Source: Tetrahymena thermophila SB210
Taxonomy: Eukaryota > Ciliophora > Oligohymenophorea > Hymenostomatida > Tetrahymenidae
DNA: 64,000 bases
Direction: 5' to 3'
NCBI RefSeq assembly: GCF_000189635.1
Contig: NW_002476319.1
Span: 62,001 to 126,000, forward strand
The position numbers were made by a program, and so were the translations under genes. The notes under the pieces were generated by a model. The model saw only the letters and a program-made list of their open reading frames with translations. It was not told where the DNA came from and searched no databases. Below, one piece after another: positions 13,265-25,439 of the stretch; the stretch's first letter is position 1, and every line of letters begins with the position of its first letter.

Positions 13265-15428
13265 ATGAGCATTATTCACCGCATATTAGATCTTCTTATC
13301 TTTATTGGCGATGAAGAAGAATAAACTGAAATACTTAAATTTGAAGCTTTTCAACAAAAAAATTTCTCAATAGCAGTTGCTTTTATGCGCATAGATTAAC
13401 AATAAAAAGGATTTATTAAAGCTTGTGATTTACAAGATTTTTTATCTTCAAATGGGTATCATAGTAATGGTAATGCATCATTAAAATATGTATCTCATTA
13501 TGATTTCGATGGAGACGAATAACTTACTTTAAAAGAGTAATAAATATTATTATTTATGAAGCATTATTTTTATTTCTCATATTTTCAATGTTAAACTATT
13601 ATTTTTAATTAATCCAAAAAGATTTGAAAGAGCTCTACTTCCTTAATCATCTGCTCTATTAAAGCAAGATATCATCAAACGACCTGGCTACAATGTGATA
13701 AAAAAGCTACCTATCAAACTAGAAGAAAAATTGTTCTTAATAATTAAAAAGTATTGAGAATTTATTATTAAATTTATATAATTTAACAGAATATTATTTG
13801 TCCATACATACATGATTGATTATCTAAAATTTCTTAAATTTAATTTTTAATTTTTTAACGTTAAATAAATTATAGACAAATATAGTTTTACCATAAATTA
13901 CTGACCAAACTATCAATGATATGGCTTGACTTCAAATTAGATTTAGAATAAATTTTTTAGTTTTTGGATGCTAATTAAATGGGATATATAAATGCTTAAG
14001 GACTCTACTAAATATTTTAAGAGTTTGGTTATACTTTGTATAAAGATTAAATATAATTTATCATGCAAAAATTTGATTTAAATTTAAATGGAGTAATCAC
14101 TTAAAAGGATTTTTGTAATTTGCTTTAAATTACTAGCGAAATAGCTGAGGATATGCTTGTCAATTAGCAATCTGTACATGAATTAAAATCTGAAAATAGA
14201 TTTTCTAATAGAAATTAGCGTTCATTAACACAATAAGGAGAAAGTCCTGGTAGTTCTTTGAAATATGAATAAAACTCTCACAATAATTAATTCAATAAAT
14301 ATCAAGAAAAAAGAACAGATTCTTTAAATACCACTAACACTTCAAGAAAAAGAATAATTTCTTTAAATAAGCCAGGAAATAGCTAAATTAATAACTTGTC
14401 AATGTCTTATCAAATTCACTTGAATGATACCTTTTCTTATGCAAGTAATTTCATTTAATTTATCAAACATAAATTATAATTTGCAAAGCAAATATTTAAA
14501 AAACTTCAATTAAAAAAATAAATTAGAAAAAAGATGCATTTCTTCAAATAGAGCATGCCAAAAAAAGACAGATTATTAAAAAATCATCAATAAAGATTTA
14601 ACTCAATTTTTAAAATTTTTGGTTGAATACTCTAAAAGGATATCACATATAGATTAATTAAAAGTACAGCTGCTATCATAGCCAGATATAGATGCAACTG
14701 TTATTTTTTCTTTATTTGATAAACATTAAAGAGGTTTTTTGGGATAAGACGATTTTACAGAAGGGATGTATAATATTGGGCTAATTCCAAATAACATAGA
14801 ATTGATGGTCTTATTCAGAAGATTTAGGCTTGAGTAGGATATGCTATAAATTTCGTTTTCTGAATTTACTCATATCATCTGTCCATCTAACCCTCAATTA
14901 ATTAACAACATATACTAAAAATTTGACTCATACTCCGAATAAAAATATGAATATGTAATTAATTTACTTAGTTAAAATTAATATTTGATAATAGATTTAT
15001 AATAAAATCATAAATAAAGCTATCTTACACAAGCCAAACTCTTTTAAGAGATTACTTTTCTGCTGAAATAGAGAACCAGATGTACAAATATTAATTTACT
15101 TAAAGTATTTAAAACACATAATTCACAGAAAGAGATTTGATATCTACAATAAGTAAAATATCCCCATTACATCAAGGAATAATAACATCTAGAGACGTAT
15201 ATCATTTAAATTAATAATTAAAAAAATAACTAATTGTATGTTAAATTAATTTTATAAAATTAGGTAGAAAAATAATTGAAGTAAAACGGATTAGTTTGTA
15301 GCATAAAATATATACAATAACTATTTGAAATATTGAACCAAAAATAATAAGATAATAGCTAAAAATAACATTAAGTATAAAATTTCATCCAAATATAAAA
15401 TATTGTAGACGAGATACTATATGAGTGA
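13265..15428 (+). CDS. EF-hand calcium-binding protein
   Basis: Six exons in consistent phase (13265-13536, 13622-13750, 13876-14444, 14527-14954, 15020-15235, 15264-15428) give 592 residues. The first EF-hand loop is canonical and interrupted by an intron at its end: DFDGDEQLTLKE, with acidic positions 1, 3, 5 and 12. Further loops are DANQMGYINAQG (degenerate, Gly at position 12), DLNLNGVITQKD (near canonical) and DKHQRGFLGQDD (degenerate). They are arranged as pairs either side of a Ser/Asn/Gln-rich linker (about residues 215-325). The C-terminus is a Gln-rich helix (QQLFEILNQKQQDNSQK). Ciliates have many EF-hand proteins in cilia and cortex; which one this is cannot be told. The mixture of intact and degraded loops suggests one calcium-sensing site per pair. 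Confidence 0.82.
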
Positions 15429-16018
15429 TTAATTATACTAAAAACTACTTTAAGAAAAATCATTTTGTAAATACAACTTTATATTAAATTTATTTCCCTT
15501 TTATCTATCTAATATTAAATGATTGTATTATTTATATAAAATAATAAACTTTACTCACACTTATATCATGTAAATTAGCTTTTACTTTATCAAGGGTTGG
15601 TTTTACCTTTTAAATAAATTCATTTATTTACTATAATTTCTTTTTAAAAGCTTTATGCTAAAAATCAGAAAGAATTTTTGATTTATTTAAAAAAAATAAA
15701 TTTAATTTTTAATCTACTGCTGCTGTTGAAATTAGAGAAAAAAAATAAATTAGATTATTTATAATAATATGCTTTTTGATAAAAAAATAGATCAAAGATA
15801 TTTCGTAAAATATAAATATTTTAAGATAATCTGATAAGCTTAATCAAAAATTCTTTTATTTACAAGTAAATTTTTAATATGAAATCTAATTAATTACTTA
15901 GAAGATAAATAGAAATTTTTAGTCAAAATATAATCAATTAGTTAGTAAAATAAAATACACAAATATAATTGTTTAGTGATATTTAACAAGGTTTTGATTA
16001 ACAAATAAATAAACAAAA
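15429..16018. other. intergenic, AT-rich
   Basis: Tandem-oriented spacer and 5' leader of the CCDC93 gene. Nothing else is seen. Confidence 0.6.
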
Positions 16019-18547
16019 ATGTCAAGTTCAAAGTAATAATAGCAGTAGAAATATCAAATTCACTCACAAGCTGAAGAAAATCCTAAGATGAAAGAGATTT
16101 TCGATGCTCTTTTATAGGCTGGGTACTTCAGAATTCGTATTCCAAGTATTTAAACATTTGATAAGATTTTAGGAAGTTTAACTTGGTGCATTTCGTGTAG
16201 CAATTTTGATATTGATATTGAATATGATGATGAAATGAATTTAGGTTAAAAGATTGCATTGAGTGAAAAAATTTGTGAAGCTTTGTAAAAAATGAAATGT
16301 CCATATGAGCTTCTTCCTTTCCAGATCAAGGGTCTTGATTTTGATAAAATGTATCCTGTTTTCAATTGGTTGATTAAATTTGTTTATGAAACAAGAGAAG
16401 AAAGATGGGATTTTAACACTTCGATGAGTAATTTTCTTGGTAAAAAGGTAAAATAAAATATTATATTTATTTATTTTTATTTTTTGTTGTTGTAAAAATT
16501 ATTGATTTGGAATAAAATATTATTGACTTTAACAATCTTTTTATGCAAATAGACTTACCCAAGCTTCATTGAAAGGTAAAAAAAGGAAGAGAATACTATA
16601 AATGAAACTATTAAAATCATTCAAACAGTTGATAAAAGATAAACAAAGAATGTAAATGCTAAAAACCTTTAGTTAAATGATCCTATTCGTATATATTCAA
16701 CTTTGATCGAATATGGAGATATTACAGCTATCAAAACCTACAACAAATTAAGTGGTGTAGTTTCAGGTAAAATAGACTTAGAAAATGAAATCCAAAAGCA
16801 AACCAAAGTAATTTTAGATAATTTATTATTTATGGAAATTTTTGAGATTATCTAGAAATAAAAACATGTTTTATATCTCTTTTAATTAAATTCATTAATA
16901 TTTAAGCATCTATTTATATACCAAAATAATTATTTTAGGGCAAATCTAAGAGCACAAGAGATACATCTGAACCTGGAAAGAGCAAGAAGGAAAAGAAAGA
17001 AGTAGATTAAAAAATTAATGATATCATTTTTTATGATCAAGCAAGTAGTAAGTCTTAAAAAGTTGAAGTTGATACAGGCAGGATTAATGCATTGATTGCT
17101 TCTTCTTCTTAGTAACCCTAATTTATGTCATTAAATCAAGCAAATGCAGAGATGAATGATAGAATAAAGCCACAAGAAGCTACTTTCAAAAGAGGAAAAT
17201 TAGCTTAAATGACAGCACCATAGTTTGCTCAAGTTTAAATTGGAACAAGCTCCTCTAGTAATGATGGAAGTCTTTAAAGTTAACTTACTTAGGCTTTGAA
17301 TGCTATGAATTAATAATCTGCAACAACTACTGGATCTGCTGGAGCTGATACATAGACTTAAGCTATTTTAGAACCTGAAAATGATGTTGAATTATAGGTA
17401 GAAGGTAACAATAATTTTACTGATATTAGAGCAGGAGGAAGAAGATAATCTGTTGTAGGAGCAAATCTTATGGAATTGATTGCTTAAGGATAGGATGATA
17501 TTAAAGAAGCAATAACAAAAACAGCAGAAGCAGATGAAAGTCCAGAAATTGAATTTGCAAATATTATTAAAACAGAAAAAGAATTCCACGAAAAGTAAGT
17601 GATAGCCCTCAACTAAAAGATTGCTGATTTGTAAAAGAAGCTTTAAGAAGAAAAGGAAGAGCTTATTAAAATAAAAGAGGAGGAAGAAGAGAAAGAAAAT
17701 TACTATGATCAACACACTGGCTTAGATAATGAATTAAAAGAAACAAGATAACTCATTGAAAAGAAGCTTTAGCAAGTAAAATTAACTTTTAATATTTTTC
17801 GAAGATAAATAAAATGAATAAATAAAAAACAAGGCTAAGGTGAAAAGCAAAGAATTAATTGCTGAGGCAGAAATGAATGTTTAAAAAAGAAATGCTTTGA
17901 AAGAGTAAAAAACAAAGCTGAGAAAAGAAATAAAAATATAAATCCAAGAAAGTGAAAAAGAGATGGAAAAAACAAAAAAAGAAGCTGCTATCATGGAAGA
18001 TTAGCAAGATTAAGGTGAAGAATTTTCAGAAGATTACATTAAAAAGAAGGAGAAGTTGAATAAGAAGACAGAAGAACTTTCAAAGTATAATTAAGAAAAT
18101 GCTGTTTTGTAGAGATAATTAGAAAACTTCCCTAGCGCTTCTGAAATAGCTTAATATTAACTTAGATTGTTAGAATTATATGAAAGCATCAGTTCAGAAA
18201 GTGAAAAGGAAAAGGACAATTATATTAGATACAATAATTATTGTGATATTAAGACCTAGTTGGTTTAATTTGTAGAAATTATGAAAGCCTTCAAAGAAAA
18301 TTACCAAGTTCACAAAAAGAGTAAAAGTGGTAGAACTAAATTCATAGGAGACTTAACTGAAGCTTATAAAGGCCTTGAAGAAAATTGCCAAAAAGCTTTA
18401 GAATTACTTACTAAAATTAAAAATCAAAGAGAAAAAAAAATGGAAAATTACAATTAGTTAAAAGTTCAAGAAAGAGATTACTTTAAGTTGCTTAAAGATT
18501 TTCGTTTAGAACTTGAAGTAAACGAAACTTTGTAACAAAGATAGTGA
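16019..18547 (+). CDS. CCDC93: CCDC93 orthologue, Commander (CCC) complex subunit
   Basis: Four exons (16019-16447, 16553-16807, 16939-17775, 17834-18547), 744 residues. CCDC93 pairs with CCDC22 in the Commander/CCC complex, which works with Retriever and WASH in endosomal recycling. Exon 1 holds the N-terminal calponin-homology-like domain with family signatures: LLQAGYFRIRI, FDKILGSLTWCI, FDIDIEY, GQKIALSEKI, MKCPYELLPFQIKGLDF and FNWLIKF. These align block by block with animal CCDC93. After an Asn/Gln/Ser-rich insert (exon 3) a long coiled coil runs to the end (for example LQQKIADLQKKLQEEKEEL is the type of repeat seen near 17600). The protein is somewhat longer than the animal one (about 630 residues) because of the low-complexity insert. 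The last intron (17776-17833) was placed by phase: GTAAAA donor, ACAAG acceptor. Confidence 0.9.
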
Positions 18548-19355
18548 TCTTTTTTTAACATAAATATTTACTATTTTAAGTGAAAATATGTGCTTATCTG
18601 TCATTCTAAATTCTAAAAATAGTTGCATTTAATTTTTAACTCTATTAATTATAAATATTTTTAATAATTTAAATTTAATTATTTTATAAATTAAACAATA
18701 TTTCTAGTATTTAAAAATAAATTGTAGAACTAAATAAATTAATTTTTTTTATTAAAATATAAAATTAAGAATTTTATAAAAGATTTTAACTAAATATTTG
18801 AAGATCTTCATTATTTAAAAAAATCTTGGAAATCATAATTTACCATACTATTGTTTATAATAATGAAAACCAATTATTATCCTCTAATTAGTTAGTCTCC
18901 TCGTATAATAATAATGATTCTTATAAATTCATTATAATTATTTGTATAATTTATCATTTTAGAGTTGTTTTAACAAACCATGCAAGATTATCAAAATTTA
19001 TAAATGATTTTATAAAAAAATTATGACTTTATACTTGTTTACAACATTCAAAAAACTCCAATAATTGAAATTTAATATCAAAACTCAATAACTATATTTA
19101 TAAAATATTTATATTTATTAAATAATTTGAATCCTATATATTAATTAAAAAATACAAAAATACATTATTTTTATTTCAATATTTCAGAATTTAAATTAAT
19201 ATTTTAATAGAGTAGAATTAAATATATTTAATTTAAAGGAATATATAAAAAATAACTTTTATCTAAACAATAGGAATTCCTTATTATCATAAGTTTTAAA
19301 TTAATATTAAAGATTAAGTTTCAGTAATTTTAAAGTAATATGACTTGTATCATTT
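18548..19355. other. convergent spacer, including duplicated 3' flank
   Basis: AT-rich, no gene. From about 19140 onward it resembles the sequence downstream of the two neighbouring gene copies (about 22010-22298 and 25250-25439), so the right part belongs to the tandem duplication unit. Confidence 0.6.
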
Positions 19356-21678
19356 TCAAAGAATAAATTCATTTTGTATTGATTGCAGTATTCTTAAATC
19401 GATCTTATCTAAATTTAATTTATTATTTTCACATTTTTCTAAAAATTTTGAAGAAAATTAGCACTAAAGTTCATCAGATAAAGATATCGCTAACTGTTGT
19501 TCATAGTAGTTTAGATCATCATCTTAATTTTATTGAAAATAATTTATTTAGTAGGATTTTTAAATTAATTACTTACCTTGCTTTTTTATACTTTCAGATA
19601 GTTGATTTAAATCTAACTTAAGAAAATTAGAACTGCATCCCATTAATTATAAGGCTGCTAATTGGTCATGGCTTAGCATAATATACACAGCTTTTTTCAA
19701 AAACAAAATGTCTTTGTAAATTCTAAAAATATCAAGTTCTTTATCAATTTAATTTTCTATTTTTGATAATTATTTTGAACTGAAATTCTATGTAATATTT
19801 TTTGGTTTACAACATCTTTTTAATAAAAATAATTTAAAATTAGAAATAAAAGTATTTTTATAAAAATTAATACCTGCATCCAAATAAAAATTTATCAATT
19901 TTTGTAGAAATACTTGCATTTTTACTCACTTGCAACTATTGAAGAGCTTTTTTAAAATCTTTATTTTATTTATTTTTAATATTTATCATATTTAAAACAT
20001 TTGATTTGTTAGAAGTATTTAAATTATTTTAAATTAAAGGGCTTTTTTTTCTATCATTTTAAAGTTTGTTGAGAAATGAACTATTATTCTTAGATATTTA
20101 CATCTATTTTTTAGGTGATAAAATATGAAGTGTTTACACTTGAGGATCACTAAAATTTAAATTAATTTTCTAAAAACTTTTCTTTTTAGGTTTACTATCT
20201 GTATAGTTGAAAATATTTTAATTAGAATTATTTTTACTATTTTCAAATTATTCTCTCTAGAAAATATTTGATTCGATAACATCGCATTATTATATTTGTT
20301 GCTATTATTAAAGCATATTAAACTAATTACATATACTATTTTGATCTAATGTGCTAATTGATTAATCTTCTGCCTTTAATAATTCTATTTTTGGAGTTTT
20401 AAATTTTTCATCTAATACTCGCTTTTACTAAAAAGGAATAGACGGTAGGTGATTTTTAAATCTTTCTTATTGGTTTTCGATTTCATCTTGAATTTGATTT
20501 TCATCGCATTCTTCTTCGTTGTATTAAACCTGCGAATTTTAATGATGACTTATAATTGTTTACTGAGGTTGCAGGTTTAATTGATCATTTTATTCTATTA
20601 GCTTTATGTCTTTAGAAATTTGCAAATAAATGCCTTAGTAATAGTTCTACAAAAAGAGCATTATAAAATCTTTTTTAATTGTACTTAGAGAGAACTTTCT
20701 AGCTATAAATCCTACTACCATCATCATTGAGAAAAGACTATAAACAAAAGAAAATATTTAAGGCAAAGAAGGGAATTAAATTTCTACAACTTGAAACATT
20801 TCATCAAGCTAAATGTTTACTTACATAAATTGATTAGAATTAGCTAATAAATATGAAGATTGTTTGTCTAGGCTTAGATTTTCTATATTGTATTAGACAG
20901 GTGAACTAAAACTAGATAATGATTAAATAAAAAGTCCTTGCTTAACTTTAGTAATTTACTCTAATATTTTTACTGTTGTTAGTATTTACTGATTGCTTAA
21001 TCCATAAATTGGACTGCTCCTGTAACTTGTTTCTAATTAATTAGAAGTTGTATTATATTAAGAAGTTTTAATTCTAATCTTCAAAGAGGCGAATATACCG
21101 TTAATCAGTTTATTTATATTTTCTTAGCTTGCACAATTATCAGGAATTGTTGTTTTAAAATAGTCCAAATCATAGCAGCCATAAATACTTAGCTAAATCT
21201 AAGATTATATATCATCTTTTACTTTAGAAATTAAAGTATAATTAGATATTTTGGAGTAATCTAAGCAATAATAACCTAGTAAATCAGGAGTAGAACATTT
21301 TATTATATCTAAAGGTATATAGATATAATTGCTACTTTGCAAATATAGCAAGTAGGCCATGTAAACAATGTAAGTTTAATTAGTTTTTTATTGTAATAAA
21401 TCAACGCTAAGATTGTAATCAGATTCGAATCTAAAAGCAATCAGGTCCTCTGATAATTCAAGATCAATAGACCCATCATTAGTGTAATTTTGCACTTTAT
21501 AGTTAGGAGCTATTAGGTTATTAATGTATTAATTCAAGAGATACACAAAATAGTAGGTAGTTAATCCGATTATTATGACTGAAAATAACGAGCCACATAA
21601 TGTTCCTTGTCTTATTTAAGAACTTTTTATATTAAAATAGAATTATTGAGAAAATAAGTCAAAATTTGAAAAATTCAT
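19356..21678 (-). CDS. ciliate-type two-span membrane protein, tandem copy 1
   Basis: Three exons. A first span (GTLCGSLFSVIIIGLTTYYF, about residues 25-45) precedes a roughly 250-residue, Asn/Ser/Tyr-rich, probably lumenal or extracellular domain with paired Cys (IKCSTPDLLGYYC, IYGCYDLDYF, PDNCASQ) and NxT/S sites. A second span (FVYSLFSMMMVVGFIARKF) is followed by a long Gln/Asn-rich cytosolic tail. The tail ends in IYKDILFLKKAVYIMLS and QLAALQLMGCSSNF, a motif set I associate with a family expanded in Tetrahymena relatives; its function is not known to me. Intron 1 has two in-phase GT-AG solutions. 19925-19757 gives 671 residues and includes DKELDIFRIYKD (preferred). 19873-19723 gives 677. 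Intron 2 is 19576-19439. The whole frame was read and is open. Confidence 0.8.
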
Positions 21679-22298
21679 TATTTTTTCTAAGAGTTTAATA
21701 ACTTTTTACTTTTTTATTAAGATTTTGCAATTTTATATTTAATGAAATCAAAAATTAATTGATAAAACCTGTAATTAATTATCCATTAATATAAGTCTAG
21801 ATTAACAAAAATAAAATAGTACAGTACTATTTAGAAACAAGTTTCATAGTTTATTTTACAAAAAATGAAATACTGTAAGTTCTCATTAATTCACCCCAAA
21901 TTATATTAACCCCCAAAATTAAAAAAATTCTTTATGGCCTTAATTAAACCATTTTAAAAATTTTTTAAAAATAACCTTAATATCTGAACCTTTACGGGGT
22001 ATTTATAAAATATTTATATTTTTTAAATAATTGAAATAATCCTATGTAAATAATATTAAAACACATTAATTTTATTTTTATATTTAAAAATTTTAACATA
22101 ATCTCGATTATTTTTAAAATATTTCAGAATTAAAATTGATATAATTTAATAGAGTTGAATTAACCATAATTAATTTAAAGGAAATTATATAAAATATATT
22201 TTATCTAAACAATTAAGAATTCCTTTATTATTACAAGTTTTAAATTAATAATAGAAATAAAATATCAGTGATTTTAAGTAATAAGACTTATTTTATTT
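21679..22298. other. intergenic within the tandem array
   Basis: Holds the 5' flank of copy 1 and the 3' flank of copy 2. Two short C-rich runs (CCCC and CCCCC, about 21893-21916) stand out in the AT-rich DNA but do not repeat. Confidence 0.6.
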
Positions 22299-24622
22299 TC
22301 AAAGAACAAATTCGTTTTGTATTGATTGTAGTATTCTTAAATCAATCTTATCTAAATTGAATTTATTATTTTGACACTTTTCTAAAAATTTTGAGGAAAT
22401 TTAGCACTAAAGTTCATCAGATAAAGAAATCGCTAACTATTGTTCATAGTAGTTTAAGTTTTTATCTAAATTTAATTTTAAATAAATTTAGTAGGATTTT
22501 TAAATTAATTACTTACCTTGCTTTTTTATACTTTCAGATAGTTGGTTTAAATCTAAATCAAGGAAATTTGAACTGCATCCGATTAATTATAAAGCTGCTA
22601 ACTGTTCCTGGCTTAGCATAATATACACAGCTTTTTTCAAAAACAAAATGTCTTTGTAAATTCTAAAAATATCAAGTTCTTTATCAATTTAATTTTCTAT
22701 TTTTTATAATTAATTCGAATTGAAATTTTATGTAATTTTTTTTGGCTTCCAACACCTTTTTATGAAAAATAAATAGTTTAAAATTAGTAATAAAAGTATT
22801 TTTAAAATAATCAATACCTGCAGCCAAATAAAAATTTATCAATTTTTGTAGAAATATTTGTATTTTTACTCACTTGCAACTATAAGAGAGCTTTTCTAAA
22901 ATCTTTATTTTATTCATTATTAATGTTTCTCACATTTAAAATAGTGGGGGTGTTAGATGTATTAAAACTATTTTAAATCAAGGGGGTTTTTTTTCTATCA
23001 TTTTGAATGTTATTGAGAAATTAATTACTATTCTTTGACACTTATATCTATTTTGAAGGTGATAAAATATGTAATGTTTACTCTTGAGGATCACTCAAAT
23101 TTAGATTAGTTTTCTAAATACTTTTCTTTTTCGGTTTGTTATTTATTTAATTGATAATTTTTTAATTAGAATGATTTTTACTATTTTCAAATGATTCTCT
23201 CTAGAAAGTATTTGATTCGATTACATCGCATTATTATATTTGCTGCTATTATTAAAGCATATTATGCTAATTACTTGTATTATTTTGATCTAATGTGCTA
23301 ATTGATTAATTTTCTGCCTTTAAGAATTCTATTTTTCGAGTTTTACATTTTTAATCTAATACTAGCTTTTATTAAAAGGGAATAGATGGAAGGCAATTTT
23401 TAAATAATTCTTATTGGTTTTCGATTTCATCTTGAATTTGATTTTCATCGCATTCTTCTTCGTTGTATTAAACCTGCGAATTTTAATGATGACTTATGAT
23501 TGTTTACTGAGGTTGCAGGTTTAATTGATCATTTTATTCTACTAGCTTTATGTCTTTAGAAATTTGCAAATAAATGCCTTAGTAATAGTTCTACAAAAAG
23601 AGCATTATAAAATCTTTTTTAATAGTACTTAGAGAGAATTTTCTAGCTATAAATCCTACAATCATCATCATTGAGAAAAAACTATAAACATATGAAAATA
23701 TTTAAGGCAAAGAGGGGAATTAAATTTCTACACTTTGAAACATTTCATCTAGCAAAATGTTTACTTACATAAATTGGTAAACACCAGCTAATAAAAATGA
23801 AGATTCTTTATCTAGACTTAGATTTTCTATATTATATTAGACAGGTGAACTAAAACTAGAAGATGATTAAATTAAAATTCCTTGCTTAACTTTAGTTTTT
23901 TATTCTAATATTTTTACTGTTGTTAGTATTTACTGATTACTTAATCCATAAATTAGACTACTCCTGTAACTTGTTTCTAATTAATTAGAGGTTGTATTAT
24001 ATTAAGAAGTTTTAATTCTAATCTTCAAAGAGGCGAATATACCGTTTATTAGTTTATTTATATTTTCTTGGCTTGCACAATTATCAGGAATTGTTGTTTT
24101 ATAATAGTCCAAGTCGTGGCAGCCATAAATATTTAGCTATATCTAAGACAATATGTTATTTTTTACGTTAGAAACTAAAGTATAGTTAGATATTTTTGAG
24201 TAATCTAAGCAATAATAACCTAGTAAATCAGGAGTAGAACATTTTATTATATCTAAAGGTATATAGATATAATTGCTATTTTATAAATATAGTAAGTAGG
24301 CAATGTAAACGATGTAAGTTTAATTGGTTTTTTATTGTAATACATCAACACTAAGATTGTAATCAGATTCGAATCTAAAAGCAATCAGATCCTCCTATAA
24401 TTCAAGATCAATAGACCCATCATTTGTGTAATTTTGCACTTTATAGGTAGGAGCTATTAGATTATTAATGTATTAGTTCAAGAGATACACGAAATAGTAG
24501 GTAGTTAATCCGATTATTAGGACTGAAAATAACGAACCACTTAATGTTCCTTACCTTATTTAAGAACTTTTTATATTAAAATAGAATTGTTGAGAAAATA
24601 AATCAAAATTTGAAAAATTCAT
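22299..24622 (-). CDS. ciliate-type two-span membrane protein, tandem copy 2
   Basis: Same architecture, exon phases and exon lengths as copy 1. The frame was read from MNFSNFDLFSQQFYF through the first intron and exon 3, and no in-frame TGA was found there. Differences from copy 1 are mostly conservative (LSGSLFSVLIIGLTTYYF in span 1, FSMMMIVGFIARKF in span 2). A few are clustered in the tail, where ASNTPTILNVRN-type changes replace copy 1 residues. Exon 3 is 22381-22299 and begins in the same phase. The second intron (22516-22382) and the first intron keep the copy 1 sites. Likely functional; the role is unknown. Confidence 0.8.
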
Positions 24623-25439
24623 TTTTTTCTAAGAGTTTTATACTTTTCTTAAGATTTTGTAATATTATATTTAATTAAATCAAAAGTTAGTTGATAAAAC
24701 CAGTAATTACTTAGCCATAAATATAAGTCGATATAATTAATAAAAAAAAATAGTACAGCAGAAATAAGCTTCATAGTTTATAATATAAAAAAGTGAATAT
24801 ATGTTTTTTATCATTTGTTCACACATTAGTTTTTAATTAGTTGTATAAGAAAAGTAAAAAATTTTTTATTTATTATAATTACAATATAAATATAAACAAC
24901 TACGTTTAAAATTTAAAATTCTTAAAGAGACCTAATTAAGAAATCAATTTTAACTTTTTAAAATGAATATTCAAAATCATTTTCTTTTTGATTTAGTCCT
25001 AATTATCATAATACTTTCTGAATTAAAAACTTTTTTAATAACTCTTTTAAATTAATTTTTTTTGGATTAAATTTCAATCCTAAAATTTAAAATGTAATAT
25101 CAAACAAAGTGAATTAGTATTAAAAATAAAATAGTAAAAATTATAGGTTTAAATATAATTTTATTTTGAGAATTAAAAAGTAAATATTATAAATTTGCTA
25201 AAAAGTCCAAAATAAAAAAAACTCTAAAATAAAAAAATGAAAAAAATTTTAATTTTTTAAATATTTTAGAATTTAAATTAATATTATTTAACAAATTTGA
25301 ATTAATCATATTTAATATAAAGGAAATCACAAAAATAGATTTTATCTTAAAAATTAAAAATTCCTTTATTATTACAAGTTTTAAATTAATAATAAAGACA
25401 AAGTGCCAGTGATTTTAAATAATAAGACTTATTTTATTT
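24623..25439. other. intergenic within the tandem array
   Basis: 5' flank of copy 2 (similar to the flank of copy 1 for about 150 bases), then unique AT-rich sequence, then the 3' flank of copy 3. No gene is seen. Confidence 0.6.

Noticed and set aside
17392-17715. Phe/Leu-rich minus-strand open frame
   Set aside because: Complement of the coiled-coil exon of CCDC93.
19379-19621. Plus-strand open frame, repeated at 22391-22621
   Set aside because: Antisense to exon 3, intron 2 and exon 2 of the tandem membrane protein genes; its recurrence is explained by the duplication.
21890-21917. C-rich runs CCCCAAA and CCCCCAAAA as possible telomere-type repeats
   Set aside because: Only two runs of different lengths, not a tandem CCCCAA array.
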